From Acholoe squamosa (taxonomy: Eukaryota; Annelida; Polychaeta; Phyllodocida; Polynoidae), in the NCBI GenBank assembly GCA_949317995.1, contig OX439040.1, positions 72,265,972-72,329,971 of the forward strand: DNA of 64,000 nt. The letters are read 5' to 3'. The notes below the pieces were generated by a model, which had not been told where the DNA came from, did not search any database, and worked only from the letters and a program-made list of their open reading frames with translations. Shown one piece after another: positions 11,820-22,581 of this stretch. Within the stretch, counting starts at the first letter, position 1; each line of letters opens with the position of its first letter. Made by a program: the position numbers and the translations under genes.

Positions 11820-12245
11820 GTAGAAGTACCATTAAAACCAGACAATCGAACCACTAGCAGTACATCAACCATCAGCATAACACCCAAACCCGGAGTTTCA
11901 GCCACTAAATCAACCAGCTCCACGTGGTCAAAACTGAGACAGGATCATCGAGATCCTAAAGAAACTGCCAGCTCACCATCTCCCAGCCCCTCAAAACAGA
12001 CCCCAACCAAAAAGACTGATCCATACATACCACAAGGACCCACACGCAACAACCTACCGGTATATCACCCCACCCCTATTCCAAGGCCAGAGAGAAAAAT
12101 CCCCATGGGAGACATCTTGTTTGGCCTATACCAGCTGATATGGAACATAGATCAGGACATTGGCAAGGAGTTCGACTCCATCCTGCAACGTAGAGGACTC
12201 ATCAAACGAAGCATCAATCACAAGAACCCACCAAAGAAACTGTAA
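11820..12245 (+). CDS. 141-codon open frame, unknown; probably a mobile-element protein C-terminus
   Basis: The frame is open from just after a TAA (11817-11819) to a TAA at 12243-12245. It has no ATG until codon 93, so it is a fragment whose true start is missing. The first two-thirds are rich in Ser, Thr, Pro and Lys and look disordered. After YHPTPIPRPERKIP comes a compact, more hydrophobic end (MGDILFGLYQLIWNIDQDIG, then KEFDSILQRRGLIKR) with a basic C-terminus. The composition is far from what random AT-rich DNA gives. It sits directly after a Penelope-like repeat and inside an insertion absent from copy A. An element-borne protein is therefore the simplest reading, though I do not recognise the family. 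It could also be a captured host-gene end. Confidence 0.5.
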   Translation, partial: VEVPLKPDNRTTSSTSTISITPKPGVSATKSTSSTWSKLRQDHRDPKETASSPSPSPSKQTPTKKTDPYIPQGPTRNNLPVYHPTPIPRPERKIPMGDILFGLYQLIWNIDQDIGKEFDSILQRRGLIKRSINHKNPPKKL

Positions 12246-12300
12246 AATCATGTCATGCTTGCATGTCAATTTTTTATAGAGTGCCAATTGTACCCGGTAC

Positions 12301-12731
12301 TTAACCCTTTGCCTACCGGTGTATAGGACAGTGCATATGACAACAGCCATACTCTTCACATGTAATGCACCCCCACAGCCGGCCATTTTTGAGAATAATG
12401 CATCATGTTCAGTACATAGTTAAAGCAAAGTTGTCTTGTAAAGAAACACCTAGAATATGATTATTAATGATATTTCTTATGTCTTGCCAAAAATTGTACT
12501 TCATAGCATCATTATTTCACCATAAAATCTAAGAAAAACTTTTCAGAAAGAAATAATAAATAGTGCATTAACCCATTCCACCCCATAAGGAAGGATTTGC
12601 ATGCAAATCCCATAGAGTAACGGAAATCCAGGGGTGAAAGGGTTAATGCACTATTGGCGTTTATGCATTAATGCACTACCTGCACTACTAACGGTAGTGC
12701 ATTAATGCATTATCAGTAGGCAAAGGGTTAA
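12301..12731. mobile_element. TTAA-flanked (piggyBac-type) non-autonomous element
   Basis: The element is bounded by TTAA at 12301-12304 and 12728-12731. The inner ends are perfect inverted repeats: CCCTTTGCCTAC at 12305 and GTAGGCAAAGGG ending at 12727. TTAA target sites plus CCCTTT-type ends are the hallmark of piggyBac transposons. There is no transposase inside. Near the right end lies a perfect 17-bp hairpin (12664-12680 with 12693-12709). Confidence 0.8.
12568..12646. mobile_element. Second TTAA element nested in the first
   Basis: Bounded by TTAA at 12568-12571 and 12643-12646, with imperfect inverted ends CCCATTCCACCCC and GGGGTGAAAGGG. The centre is an 18-bp perfect palindrome, GGATTTGCATGCAAATCC (12593-12610), which carries two inverted octamer (ATGCAAAT) motifs. 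At about 79 bp it is among the smallest elements in the window. Confidence 0.65.
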
Positions 12732-12739
12732 AAGCTACC

Positions 12740-13325
12740 AGTAACAAGTTATTCCCAATACCAAGGGTACCTGTACATACATTCAATGTCATATTATCAT
12801 AATAATTGTTATATTCTATTTATTACAAACTATTTATTAGTGTTAATTGAGAAAGAATTGAGTCAAAACTGTTTATTGAACCATCTAATTATTGTCCACA
12901 CTGCTGTGATAAAATATTACATATCATTAGGCACGTAGTACTGAACATACCACCTAGAGGGCAGCACCTTCAAAGCTGATACATCCCATAGTAATTACTC
13001 AATTGTTACCATGACAACCAAATCTCCAAGAAACACAACAGGAAGTTCATATTTTTATCCTTTTGTTGATGTTACCCCCTATTGTGCTTAGATAAAGGCA
13101 TCCTGATGAAGGGCACTCAAGTGTCCGAAACGTAGATCAACCTTTTTCTTACCAACACCAAGCATTTATAACTGACACTGGAGTATTTGTACACCACTGA
13201 TTTACAATAAATGCGAATATTGAACTTTAAATTGGCCATTGTTGGGTTTTGTGTGATTTTCCATCTTTAGTATGAAAATAAGAGTCTGAACTTAATTCCT
13301 CGTTTCTGGTTTTGTGTGATATACA
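12740..13325 (+). mobile_element. Penelope-like terminal fragment 3 with hammerhead-like core
   Basis: It contains CTGATGA at 13103-13109, a six-pair stem GGGCAC/GTGTCC closed by TCAA, and GAAA at 13127-13130. This is the full catalytic-core order of a hammerhead (CUGAUGA, stem II, GAAA). Downstream are the TTGGGTTTTGTGTGATTTTCC box (13239) and another GAAAATAAGAGTCTGAACTT box (13276). I could not find a matching stem III or cleavage-site strand. Confidence 0.55.
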
Positions 13326-14029
13326 CCTTCTATTTATAAATTCTAATATCCCTTAAACAATGTTTCCCCAAATGTTCCACCTACAAACCCATACAGGGTC
13401 TTCTGCCAGTATACAATTAAGAACTGAGCAAAAGGTAAGTGGCTCTGAAGTAAAATGTCAGCACACTAATTGTTCATGACAGGAGTGTGAAAAACATTGA
13501 CAATGTCATAAATAGGTTTCTCAGAGAGTTGACCATCTAAAGGTCAATAGGTGATGTTCTGATGGCCAGCATTTAATCTATGAAGAACTTCAATTGTAGT
13601 CTTCAACCTGATATCTGTCTCCACTGTTTTGGTCATATAGACAATCTAACAGCATGCACTTAAATGAAATGCCATCGTAGGTGCCCTCGTAGATGCACCC
13701 TGCTATGATTTCCTGAGTTAGTATTTACCTTCCTGGATGTTTCAGCAGTTTCTAAACATGCACTGCACTGAAAACATGGGTCCTCAAAGTAAACAGCATA
13801 AGGGTTGTTATGAAGGGACAGCTGCCTGTGTCATCTAAAGTTGCCAAGATCAAGAGACTGCGACAAGGTAGATTTGTCTGCTACAGGTTTGACTATTTTC
13901 GACTCTAGATAAGTATGGGAATTCAAAGTAGGAATTCAGGAAATCCAAAACGATTAAATATTTCTGCGATACTGAATTATAAACCAAGCCAATAGTGACT
14001 TCCTTTGTTCACATGTGCATTAAGACTAA

Positions 14030-14360
14030 GTGGTTATTTTTATGCTGATTGTCGTGATGTTCTTTTGTGGTTCCACACCTACCTACTTCCTATCAAATAT
14101 CCTTGTTGATCTCTTTACAGGCATTAAATTATATGACACCTCCTTGTAGGCTACGTGTCTAATTGGCACAATTGCTGTGGTGACTGCTTAGACAGTAGTG
14201 GCATGCAAACAGTAAATGAGGCTCCCCAAGGTAAAGCTGTTCATAACAGCCTACCATGGATAAAGCCTATTGTCACCAAGCTCCTTTCATTGACCATCTT
14301 AGTACAATAGGGTCACATGGACACTGAGGTCACATGGACATAATGGTGAGGATAAAGAGG
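14030..14360. repeat. Exon-like array segment, copy B
   Basis: A TCTCTTTACAG acceptor-like tract ends near 14121, and an AAG|GTAAAG donor-like site lies near 14233. The frame between them contains NWHNCCGDCLDSSGMQTVNE but also a stop upstream. It is paralogous to 6770-6970 and 25940-26200. Confidence 0.35.
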
Positions 14361-15271
14361 CTGCGAGAACTACTGTTCCAGCTGCTGACGACTGTATATG
14401 GAATGGTCAAAGTCATGTGGGCATGTTTTCAACTTTGCTGAGCCCATACCTCTGAACACAAGTGTGCTTTTGGAGTCTACTAGGGTAGATTTCCAGCCGG
14501 TCCAGCCTCTATATCCAGTACTACCAGATAGTTCTGATTCATGAAAGATGCATAGGTTGCCTTGTCTACAACTTGATGTATATCATAGTAGTACCTGTGT
14601 ACTGGAAGTTAACCTCAAGTTGTCTATATGCCTGAAGCCGGCCACAAATCTAAGTCGCAAATCATGTATTATTCAAATTACATTTCAAACCAATTGAATT
14701 ATATTGCTATATAACCAGGTACTTAATTTCACTCAAATACAATACCATTTCTGATCATCCCTGAAGGGGCTTCACACTGAAGACATATGTTAAATGTGAG
14801 ATTGAGCTACTTTATTTACTTCACCATATCCATTGGAGACATTTAAAGCTCATGGTCAATAACTACAAGGTTCACTCTTTGGGTATTTCATAATGGATAC
14901 TTGGGCAGTTGTTTGATCATTCCATATATGGATGTTAAGCTAAAGAATATGGTGTCACACTACCAAAGGAACATAAACCCCCACACACCATGAGGGAACA
15001 TTAACCCACAGGCACCATGTGGCCTTGGTCATGTTTCCATTGTAATATTAACAGTCTATTCTCTTGTTTTGACATGAGTATGCTCTGGCTTGCTTCTAAG
15101 ATTACAATGCCTCCCCTTTCATACACTATAAACAAAATGTTGTACTGCCACCTGGGGTGTCTTGTAAAAACTATAGTGGTTCACTGGAATATAACTATGG
15201 TGGTTCACTGTAGATTGGCAACTTATTTTCAAAAGCAGATAAAAGAGGAGGTTAAAGTGAGTTGAAGACTG

Positions 15272-16198
15272 CCCAGGTAACAAAAGACGTTAAGTGAATG
15301 TTAATCAACGTTAAGTCAGTTGGACTAACATTTGTTGAAAAAAGGTTGTTTCAACATTGATTTGGGGTTCTTGAGAAAATATTTTTTCATAGATGTTGGT
15401 TTAACATTCAAACAATGTTCAGCAGGTAACGTTTTTCTAGATAACCTTTGATGAATGTTGATCAACGTTGAGAATGTGGACTCAAAAACAATGTTGATTT
15501 AACTGGTTTAAAAAAAAACGTTGATTGAACGTAATTCTGTGGTTTCAGAATGACTCACTAGATGGCAGGAAATGTTATGATAATACTGGGCTAGATGATG
15601 CATACAGGTATCTGTCTAATGTAAATTCTAATGATAATCATATCGTAGTTGTATCAACCTTATTATCTAGATCCAATGTCTAGATATATCTTTGTGTAGA
15701 AATATTCATAAATGAATGAAATTGTTCCCTACATTAGGGGCAGTGGCATGATAGACACCTTTATTGAAACATTTGGAATTTGTATAAGTCATTCCTGTTG
15801 TATTTCCTCTTATGAATCAATGCACTGCTCCTCTAACATATGAGGTACAGGGTCCCTTTGCAAAAGGGGATACATGTACCCTTGGAGCATAACTATGCTA
15901 GATATGGGGGCTGGGGGGTGATGAATCAAATACATCAGAAAAGTAGAAATAATGTGAATCTTCTATGGCAATATACAGGATTGGTATGGAGTAAGATGAG
16001 GTTGTTTCAAGGTTAATTCAACATCATTTTGCTACATATTCACATGATAATTCTTGTGTTGAATCAACGTTTTTTCAACATTTATTAAATGTTGGTTTGA
16101 GTCCAGGAAATGGAGTTAAGCTGAACCCTCTTTGAACGTTTTTCAACTTAGAAATGACGTTAATCTAACGTTATAATAACCTCATGTTGTTACCTGGG
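15272..16198. mobile_element. 927-bp AACGTT-rich inverted-repeat element
   Basis: The ends are CCCAGGTAACA (15272) and TGTTACCTGGG (ending 16198), perfect inverted repeats. Copy A has no such sequence at the matching place (near 9757), so the insertion is clear. The subterminal regions on both sides are dense in AACGTT and TCAACGTT motifs in both orientations. The middle holds no long open frame. The family is unknown to me. Confidence 0.8.
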
Positions 16199-16279
16199 TG
16201 GGATGATTTGTTTATTCCATATTCTGGCTAAATGAGAAGGAAGAAATTGTTTGTAGGAAGCATCGAGCAACAAAAAATC

Positions 16280-16432
16280 AAGTGTCAGGTTTCACCGTCC
16301 ATGTCCTCCGAGATTAACAAGTGATTAATGTCACTGTGGTCAGCTGGAATGGGGAATCAATTTGTGTTTTTGAATGGGGGAATTAAGCTTTCCTAAATCG
16401 ATAAGTGCCTGGTGGCTGAAAATAAAACATCT
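16280..16432. repeat. Array segment d, copy 2
   Basis: It shares GTGTCAGGTTTCACCGTCCA, ATTAACAAGTGATTAATGTC and GAATTAAGCTTTCCT with the other copies of segment d. Confidence 0.8.
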
Positions 16433-16439
16433 GAATGAA

Positions 16440-17929
16440 TGCCCTTGTATATTTGAATCTTCATTGAGTGTGAGACCCAATCCTTGTTGAGATCCCTTTT
16501 TCGAATTAGAACAATTTAAATTTTCAAAGCTTCTAACACTGTGTGTGTGACACATTTACACCAGGAAAAATCTAATTGAAATATATGATTGCCAAGTAGA
16601 CTTGCCTCATGAAGTGCCTTCACTATATCAAATAATATGTAGAGTTCTTTTAAAGAGTAATGTGCTTCGCATGAGAATATTAGGATAGAGTTCTGCATGC
16701 TCACATTGCAAGGGTCTGGAGCAGATGTGACCTGGCCATCTTTGCCGACAGCTCAGATTATGTTTGCTTTATATCCCAGCTTGTTTGATGACACATGACA
16801 TGTCCTCCTTTGTATCTTAAATAGACAATACAAAGATGTATCTAGAGATGATGATACTTAGGCCTAGTATGCTGTTAAAGTAGAGACATCTTACGGGTTT
16901 TCAGAGCATATCTGACCTTTTCATCAAACTACTATACATGTCTCTAATGGCCTGGGAGTCTTTATGATAGGGCCATGTTATAATGGAACAGAAGACAACA
17001 TTGATAATGCAAAAACGTCTGTAAATCAACACTTTTGAGAGCACACATGAAGAACATGATGAATAGCTAGTAATTGCTGCTGTGTCAGGAAGCACAAAAC
17101 TTTGACTGATCAATGATAGCTTTTTACAACCACCTTGACATCAAATATGCACTGGGTATCCATTGATGGTGTTGGGCTAAACTGTAGTAAAGTGGATCTA
17201 CACAAGCTTGTATTGATTAGTTTCTTTATTGCCAAGATCTTTCAAGTAAACTGCCACTGCCTGCCAACAGGCAAATCAGAGGTACACTTCATGTTTTGAT
17301 TTGGGCTGCATTCTTTAACTATTACAGAATTTGATGATTTCTGTCTCAAGAAACTCTAAATCAATTCACTTGAATAATTATGTACAGGAGGAAGTATCAG
17401 ACTGTTAGAAGTAATATCCTTGAGTATAAAAATAAGACCAAACAATGGAATAATCCTTGTGAAAGCAATTTGGACTTTTGGAACTCCCTGAGGAGTAGAA
17501 AAAGTGGTTTCTACATTGGGGGAGATTCAGTGGTTGGTGTACAATAAGCTGTGGTCTAGGTCTATATAAGCAGGGATCTATAGGCTCCCTCACATGTGCA
17601 ACCAAGGCACTATTGCCTGAGGCATACATCACAAAGATCTGGTTTGGTCAACATTGTGATCCACACCCAGGGGAAGGGAGGATGAACTAGGTTACATACA
17701 CTTCCACGTCCGGTTGAACACACATCTGAAATTTGCCACCCATCCATTGAGAACAATAATGTTCTGATGTTGAATATCGGTTTCTAGTTGCATCAAGTTG
17801 ATGCTCAGCACCAGTTGACACTTTCAAATTCAAACCCAATTTTCATAATTTTAGGTCTGTGGGTTAGATACACATGATTATCGCTCACTCTGACTATTGT
17901 CATACCGACCTTCATCCTTACCCAATATT
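16440..17929. other. Unannotated part of unit I
   Basis: No gene is visible. Short collinear matches fit the array: CTGCCTGCCAACAGGCAAATCA at about 17258 recurs at 36767, and the CATCAAAT-TG-ACTGG-ATCCATTG stretch at 17140 recurs at 45246. Confidence 0.5.
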
Positions 17930-18080
17930 AGGATTTGACACTGGTTTATGCCTGGAGATACATCATTGATGCAGTGTCTGGTCCCCTCCATAAAGCCATC
18001 CACCTGCTGCCTCCTTGTCAGCCATGGTTAGCCAACAGTAGCTAACAGTGACCATTAGCTATTCACCTAGCTGTAAATAC
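17930..18080. repeat. Array segment e, copy 1
   Basis: It contains GACACTGGTTTATGCCTGG, GTCAGCCATGGTTAG and ATTAGCTATTCACCTAGC. Copies lie at 37290-37455 and 46630-46805. Confidence 0.75.
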
Positions 18081-18599
18081 CTGTGTGAAAATTGAGCATA
18101 TACACACAAAACCAGACAAGTGGAAATTTCATTTGACAGAGGTGAAATTTTTATTTGGAGATTTTTATACACTGAGATCGGGGGCTTTTTATATAGGAGC
18201 AATGTCCCGAATAATTCAATTATTCATCATCAGTCTAGATTGCAGTTGAATATGTCAATATGTGTCCTCAGGTGCAAAGTCTTGAGCATAAAGTATAGTC
18301 ACAGTGTAGATAAGTAGATCAACATTATTGAACTTAGGAACTTAGGACTTATAGAAATTGAAATGGTACTACATTTTTTAGATGTAATAAGGAAAAGGTA
18401 AAAGATGAATTGAGCTTATCCATGGTTGAACTAATGTTAGGAGAATAGAATTCTCTCTTTTATTACATTTCCCCTACCTTAATTAGAGTTCTGACTTTTT
18501 TTGTAACTCTATTCTTTGTCTCAGTATGAACATGAAGAGCTCAAATAAAACAGCACAAACATCATTGCCAAGGTCATCAGTTCTATAGGTGCATTTCCT

Positions 18600-19215
18600 C
18601 TTTGATCGAAAAAAGATTAAATGTCTCCTTGCATGCTAACATGCAATGCAAGCTAGACATCTTATATAGCATCAAAAGGCTTTTAAGTCTGGTTTATCTC
18701 TGTACTGGCCCAGGCAAGTTGCTATTGCAGTTTATCCAGTATAGTAAATCCAAAACACTAGTTTCTAACATAACCATGAACGCAGCTTGAATTTGTGTGC
18801 AGTCATCTGACCCAGGGGTAGTGCAAACAGATCCCTTGCCAGCTTAAAAAGGCACTAGGCCTTGGAGACATGTATAGTCATGTTCTTTACATATCTGTGC
18901 ACTTTTCTGGCAAAATCCCTGCAGCCTTTCACACACAGGATCATGGGATAGGTTGCAGTTGGGGTATTATTCTGGATTTTGACTTGTTTGTGTTTCCAGG
19001 GCATGTTACATGTGTATACTCTCCTTTTCATTTCACCAAAAAGAAAAGTACTCACATTTTGATGATCGGTCACTAAAGATTAAAATTTCAACGCACCTAG
19101 AAAAAAGAGAAATGAGTGATATAGCAAGGATGTAGCGGTTTTCTAACTATGTAAATGATTACCGTTATACTAAGACAATCTCACATTTAACCCACAAAGG
19201 GCTGCATGAAAATGA
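18600..19215. repeat. Array segment g, copy 1
   Basis: It contains ATGTCTCCTTGCATGC, then AGACATGTATAGTCATGTTC, then CTCCTTTTCATTTCACC and GTACTCACATTTTGATGAT. Collinear copies run through 29470-30064, 31555-32400 and 38100-39195. Confidence 0.75.
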
Positions 19216-19769
19216 TTATGGAGAATCTACTCACCTCCTTACAGTTGGCATACTGCATGGGCATACTGTATTGAAGTGCTTTTTAAACCTTTCAGTCTTT
19301 AAACACCATCACTTCTCATTTTCCCGTGCCCCTACTAAATATTTGATGTCATGATAAAGCAGCATAAATCATGTTTGGGTAGGCATGGCAGTGATTGGTG
19401 GTGATCAATGGGATGGATCTGGTCTTTTTCTCTAAGTCAGGTTATGAGGATTGAATTAGAGTCGACTCAGAATCTCCTCGATCACAGGTTTTAGGCTCTA
19501 TGCTATGTACTATATAATGAATCCGTCTAAGAGCACCTCTTATGTGCCCAGCGATCTCCTTATCATTTTAGGACCTCCATAGGATATGAGTGTCCACTTC
19601 TAGCTTTACATATAAATGCCAACCATACTAGCAATTTCATCCATAAAGTATTCTTGCCTCAGGCTAACCCTTAGGGCTATCAGCATATTGCAGTTTTGAC
19701 CCGCCAGTACTACACTGGTGCATCATGACAATAAGCATGATTCTTGGTCCTAGGCACAGCTGCTACGCT

Positions 19770-19960
19770 GACCTTTGGGCACCAAATGCCTTCCCACAGT
19801 GGGAGAGCCTTCAACCTGTGAACAAGGACACTCATGAATACTTTATGTACCAGGGCCTCCTTGCAGATGTCTTTTGCAGTTTGTTGTTTTGGGGAATTAT
19901 CTGTCACTGCCTCATTTCGATCTAAGGATCATAAACAATTCTCCAGGAGCCTTTAACAGT
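19770..19960. repeat. Array segment h, copy 1
   Basis: The + frame reads PVNKDTHEYFMYQGLLADVF. Copy 3 (48350-48560) reads PVNKGTHEYFMCQALVADVS, preceded by an acceptor-like TTCCCACAG. Copy 2 (39960-40150) is out of frame with a stop. The substitution pattern between copies 1 and 3 shows no clear bias to silent changes, so I treat it as a repeat, not a gene. Confidence 0.5.
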
Positions 19961-19978
19961 CTGAGGAAATCAGCCAAT

Positions 19979-20157
19979 GATGCCCCGCGGGATGGATAAG
20001 GCAGTAGCATGTAAATGATGACAAAATAGGTAGTGAGTGCATTTGTATTATAAGAACTACCAGCCCCACAAAGAAATACCTCATATAATACAAATGCACT
20101 CAATACCTAGTTTGTCATCATTTACATGCTACTGCCTTAACCATCCCGTGAGGCATC
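19979..20157. repeat. Long near-perfect hairpin (74-bp arms, 31-bp loop)
   Basis: The left arm 19979-20052 and the right arm 20084-20157 are inverted repeats with about five mismatches. They share TAAGGCAGTAGCATGTAAAT and its complement. The paralogous place in unit I (about 3838-3860) shows only the start of the right arm (CTACTGCCTTAACCAT). The left arm therefore looks like an inverted copy made inside unit II. No terminal duplication is seen. Confidence 0.85.
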
Positions 20158-20179
20158 GTCCAGGGAGACATAAAGACTT

Positions 20180-20370
20180 TAAGTAATGAAATTCTGTCAG
20201 CTTTGCCCGTCCAACCACCTTAAGGTGGTGAGTATTATGAAGTATGTTAATGCAATTTTGTGTTGGTTGGAAATCCAAATTGAATCTGCACCAAGGAGGT
20301 AATCCATTAAGCTGTATAAACACAGTTTGATGATAAGAGATTTATGAAATATTATGACTAATATAAATGT
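20180..20370. repeat. Array segment c, copy 2
   Basis: It shares ATTCTGTCAGCTTTG, CTTAAGGTGGTGAGTATTAT and GGTAATCCATTAAGCTG with copy 1. Confidence 0.8.
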
Positions 20371-21369
20371 CCCCAGTCACCACCATATATAGCTACCTGC
20401 TGCATCCTACCTGTAACCTCAGACCAGCATAGGCTGCTAACCAATACACTACTATCATTAAGACTCTGTACAATATGCTGGAATAAGTACAACTGCATCA
20501 TCAACTGACACAAGGTCTTGCCTTCTAATCATGTACACTTGATAGCATTTATAGCATATCAAGATATGACATAACTCTTTGGGTTGAACGTTTCACAAGG
20601 GTAAGGATGTAAGGAATATGTATATTGCACAATTCCCGATGTCAGTGTTAAGGAGAGATATTACAACATTCCATTAATCGCTAACATTAGAGGGTTAAAA
20701 AGAATCAGCCCACTAACAATACCACAATACCTGTTTTGTTCAGGAATCCACTGACAAATGATAAAATCATGGCCTTAATTGATTTTTTTTTTATCAGAGC
20801 CACAACTAATCAATCATCCAACAGGGCTTTTATTGATATTATTGCATGGAACTACGCATTTATCTAGAAAGAAATATATTTATTTTAAAATGGGAACACT
20901 GACCATGCATGTGCCAATGAATACATCAAAAAGGATCACAAACGGACCAATTTTCAGGGCTTTCAGGACAATAGAATACCAACTTTAGCCCATGATCGTC
21001 AGAAATTCAGGAGGAAAAATCTACACCTACACCTGAACCAGATAGCATTTAGAGCAATGAGTCTTTTCAGCAACAGACCTTTAGAATTTCATGTTTCTAA
21101 AGAATCATTTATTCAGCTTTACATTTAAGCAAAAGAGGATGCAGATGTACTCACATGATATTCGTAATGTAAACATTACGTCCCATATCATGAATGTTGA
21201 GGTTTCATTTCAAGGGTTCTTTTGAAGAATATGGGTCAGTGTCAGAAAAGGTGTATGGAACTGGGAAAACCATGTATTTTTTACCTTTATGCAGCCAGAA
21301 AATGATGAATACTAAGCAAATCTTGTCGTCCATGGTCTCATCTTATTGAAGACAATCTACCCTTTCAGA

Positions 21370-22580
21370 AAACATATCAATTCGAGTCTGTTTTTTTTTT
21401 AGTTAAGGGGTCCCAAAGACTTAAAATTCCCCAAAGTCCCGTTTTTTGTAGCTTCGGTCATTTTGTACATGTCCGCATGTCCACTCAGTAAGACTAGAAC
21501 CCCATTCAAAATTGTGTATGGCATTAGGCATATGCTAGGCCTACGATATTTATATCAGGTTAGGTGGGTGTTGATTGTAAATTTTCCATTATGGTCACTC
21601 ATTTGTCGGAATAAATCTATCAAAAATAGTGATACAATACCTCTAATACATGCCATGTTAAGGTCTTATAGGGGGTTGAAGTTGGTATCAAGATTTTAGC
21701 TATCAGCTAAATGGTTGCCGATTGGTGGATCATAATGCCAGCATGGACTGGTTTTTCGTTCCAGATGCCTCAACTACATTTTACAATGCGCTTGATTTAT
21801 TCCAGTATGCATTTGCTTTTCATACATTTCATATCAACCAACACAACCTGTTCATCCATTCTAAGAAGCATTAGTGAGGCTCAGGGCCTGTGGTGTAGTG
21901 TTTTGAGTAAAATTAGTCATTTAGGAGGTTTTTGTCACAGACGCCTCGAGATTCGGTGGTGGCAAGTTGGCGTTGTGTGGTATTTTCCAATTGAAGTCTA
22001 TGACTTATGGGAGCCTTGTTTTTGTCAATGAAATGTTCCTTCTGGTTCTTTACCAAAGATTACCTGAAGAAAAGTTCAAAGTGCGACAACATTTTACTGT
22101 CAAAAGTTAAAAAATCTGATGAAATTTCTTTTGCAATCGAAAGATTATGCCAACCAGTACTTCCTGATATGGTTACATTTGGTTAAATTGGCCTTATTCT
22201 GATGGAAACAATATAGTTGTATAAGTGCTTGTTTAAGCACAGCTGCTCTTGGACATATAGAATAGTTGTTAGTCCCTTCACTAACGCTGGACCTGCAATC
22301 ATTTGAGTAAATTTGATTATAAAAAAAGAGAGATCAAGTATTTTAATGATATTCTGCCTTTGTCCTCTGCAATTTAACAGGCAAGCGTGAAGAAGATTAA
22401 TTGAGGTGAAAGGTCATTCTTGACATCGGAAAAGTATCTTTTCTCAAACTTTCAGCCAAACACTCACCTTGATAATATGGAGGCACATAGGATGGGGTCA
22501 CTTTTTTTTCTGTGCCCAAAAACGGCTTATCAATGACCACTGCTAATAAAACTAGAGACTGTTCAGTATTGTATTCAACC
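21370..22580. other. Unannotated stretch
   Basis: Two adjacent open frames (21463-21699 and 21711-22031, 78 and 106 codons) do not begin or end like a known protein. The second opens on a GTG-like start, and I see no domain. No paralogous copy in the window supports a gene here. Confidence 0.4.
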
Positions 22581-22581
22581 A

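Larger units (their letters stand above)
10060..16440. repeat. Inner duplication, copy B (with two large insertions)
   Basis: Collinear partner of copy A. Relative to copy A it carries an insertion at about 10690-13346 (Penelope-like and TTAA elements) and another at 15272-16198 (AACGTT-rich element). Confidence 0.8.
1851..19960. repeat. Tandem-array unit I
   Basis: Landmarks in order: segment a (1851-2095), segment b (2565-2860), segment c (3885-4110), the inner A/B duplication (5455-16440), segment e (17930-18080), segment g (18600-19215) and segment h (19770-19960). The same landmarks recur in the same order downstream, at roughly 70-85 percent similarity by eye. That pattern is expected of an old head-to-tail tandem array. 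No intact gene could be reconstructed from any copy. Confidence 0.7.

Noticed and set aside
13103-13130. Complete, active hammerhead ribozyme
   Set aside because: Only the core and stem II are seen. I could not find paired strands for stems I and III with a cleavage site, so I list a hammerhead-like core only.
18855-19076. Overlapping 72-codon (minus) and 68-codon (plus) frames in array segment g
   Set aside because: The paralogous copies at 29.95, 32.05 and 38.6 kb have several stops in both frames.
21880-21970. Pol III-type box A-like sequence GGCCTGTGGTGTAGTG
   Set aside because: The downstream box is a poor B-box match and no repeat copies are seen in the window.
21711-22031. 106-codon plus-strand frame
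   Set aside because: No ATG near its start, no domain, no paralogue and no splice signals that would support it.
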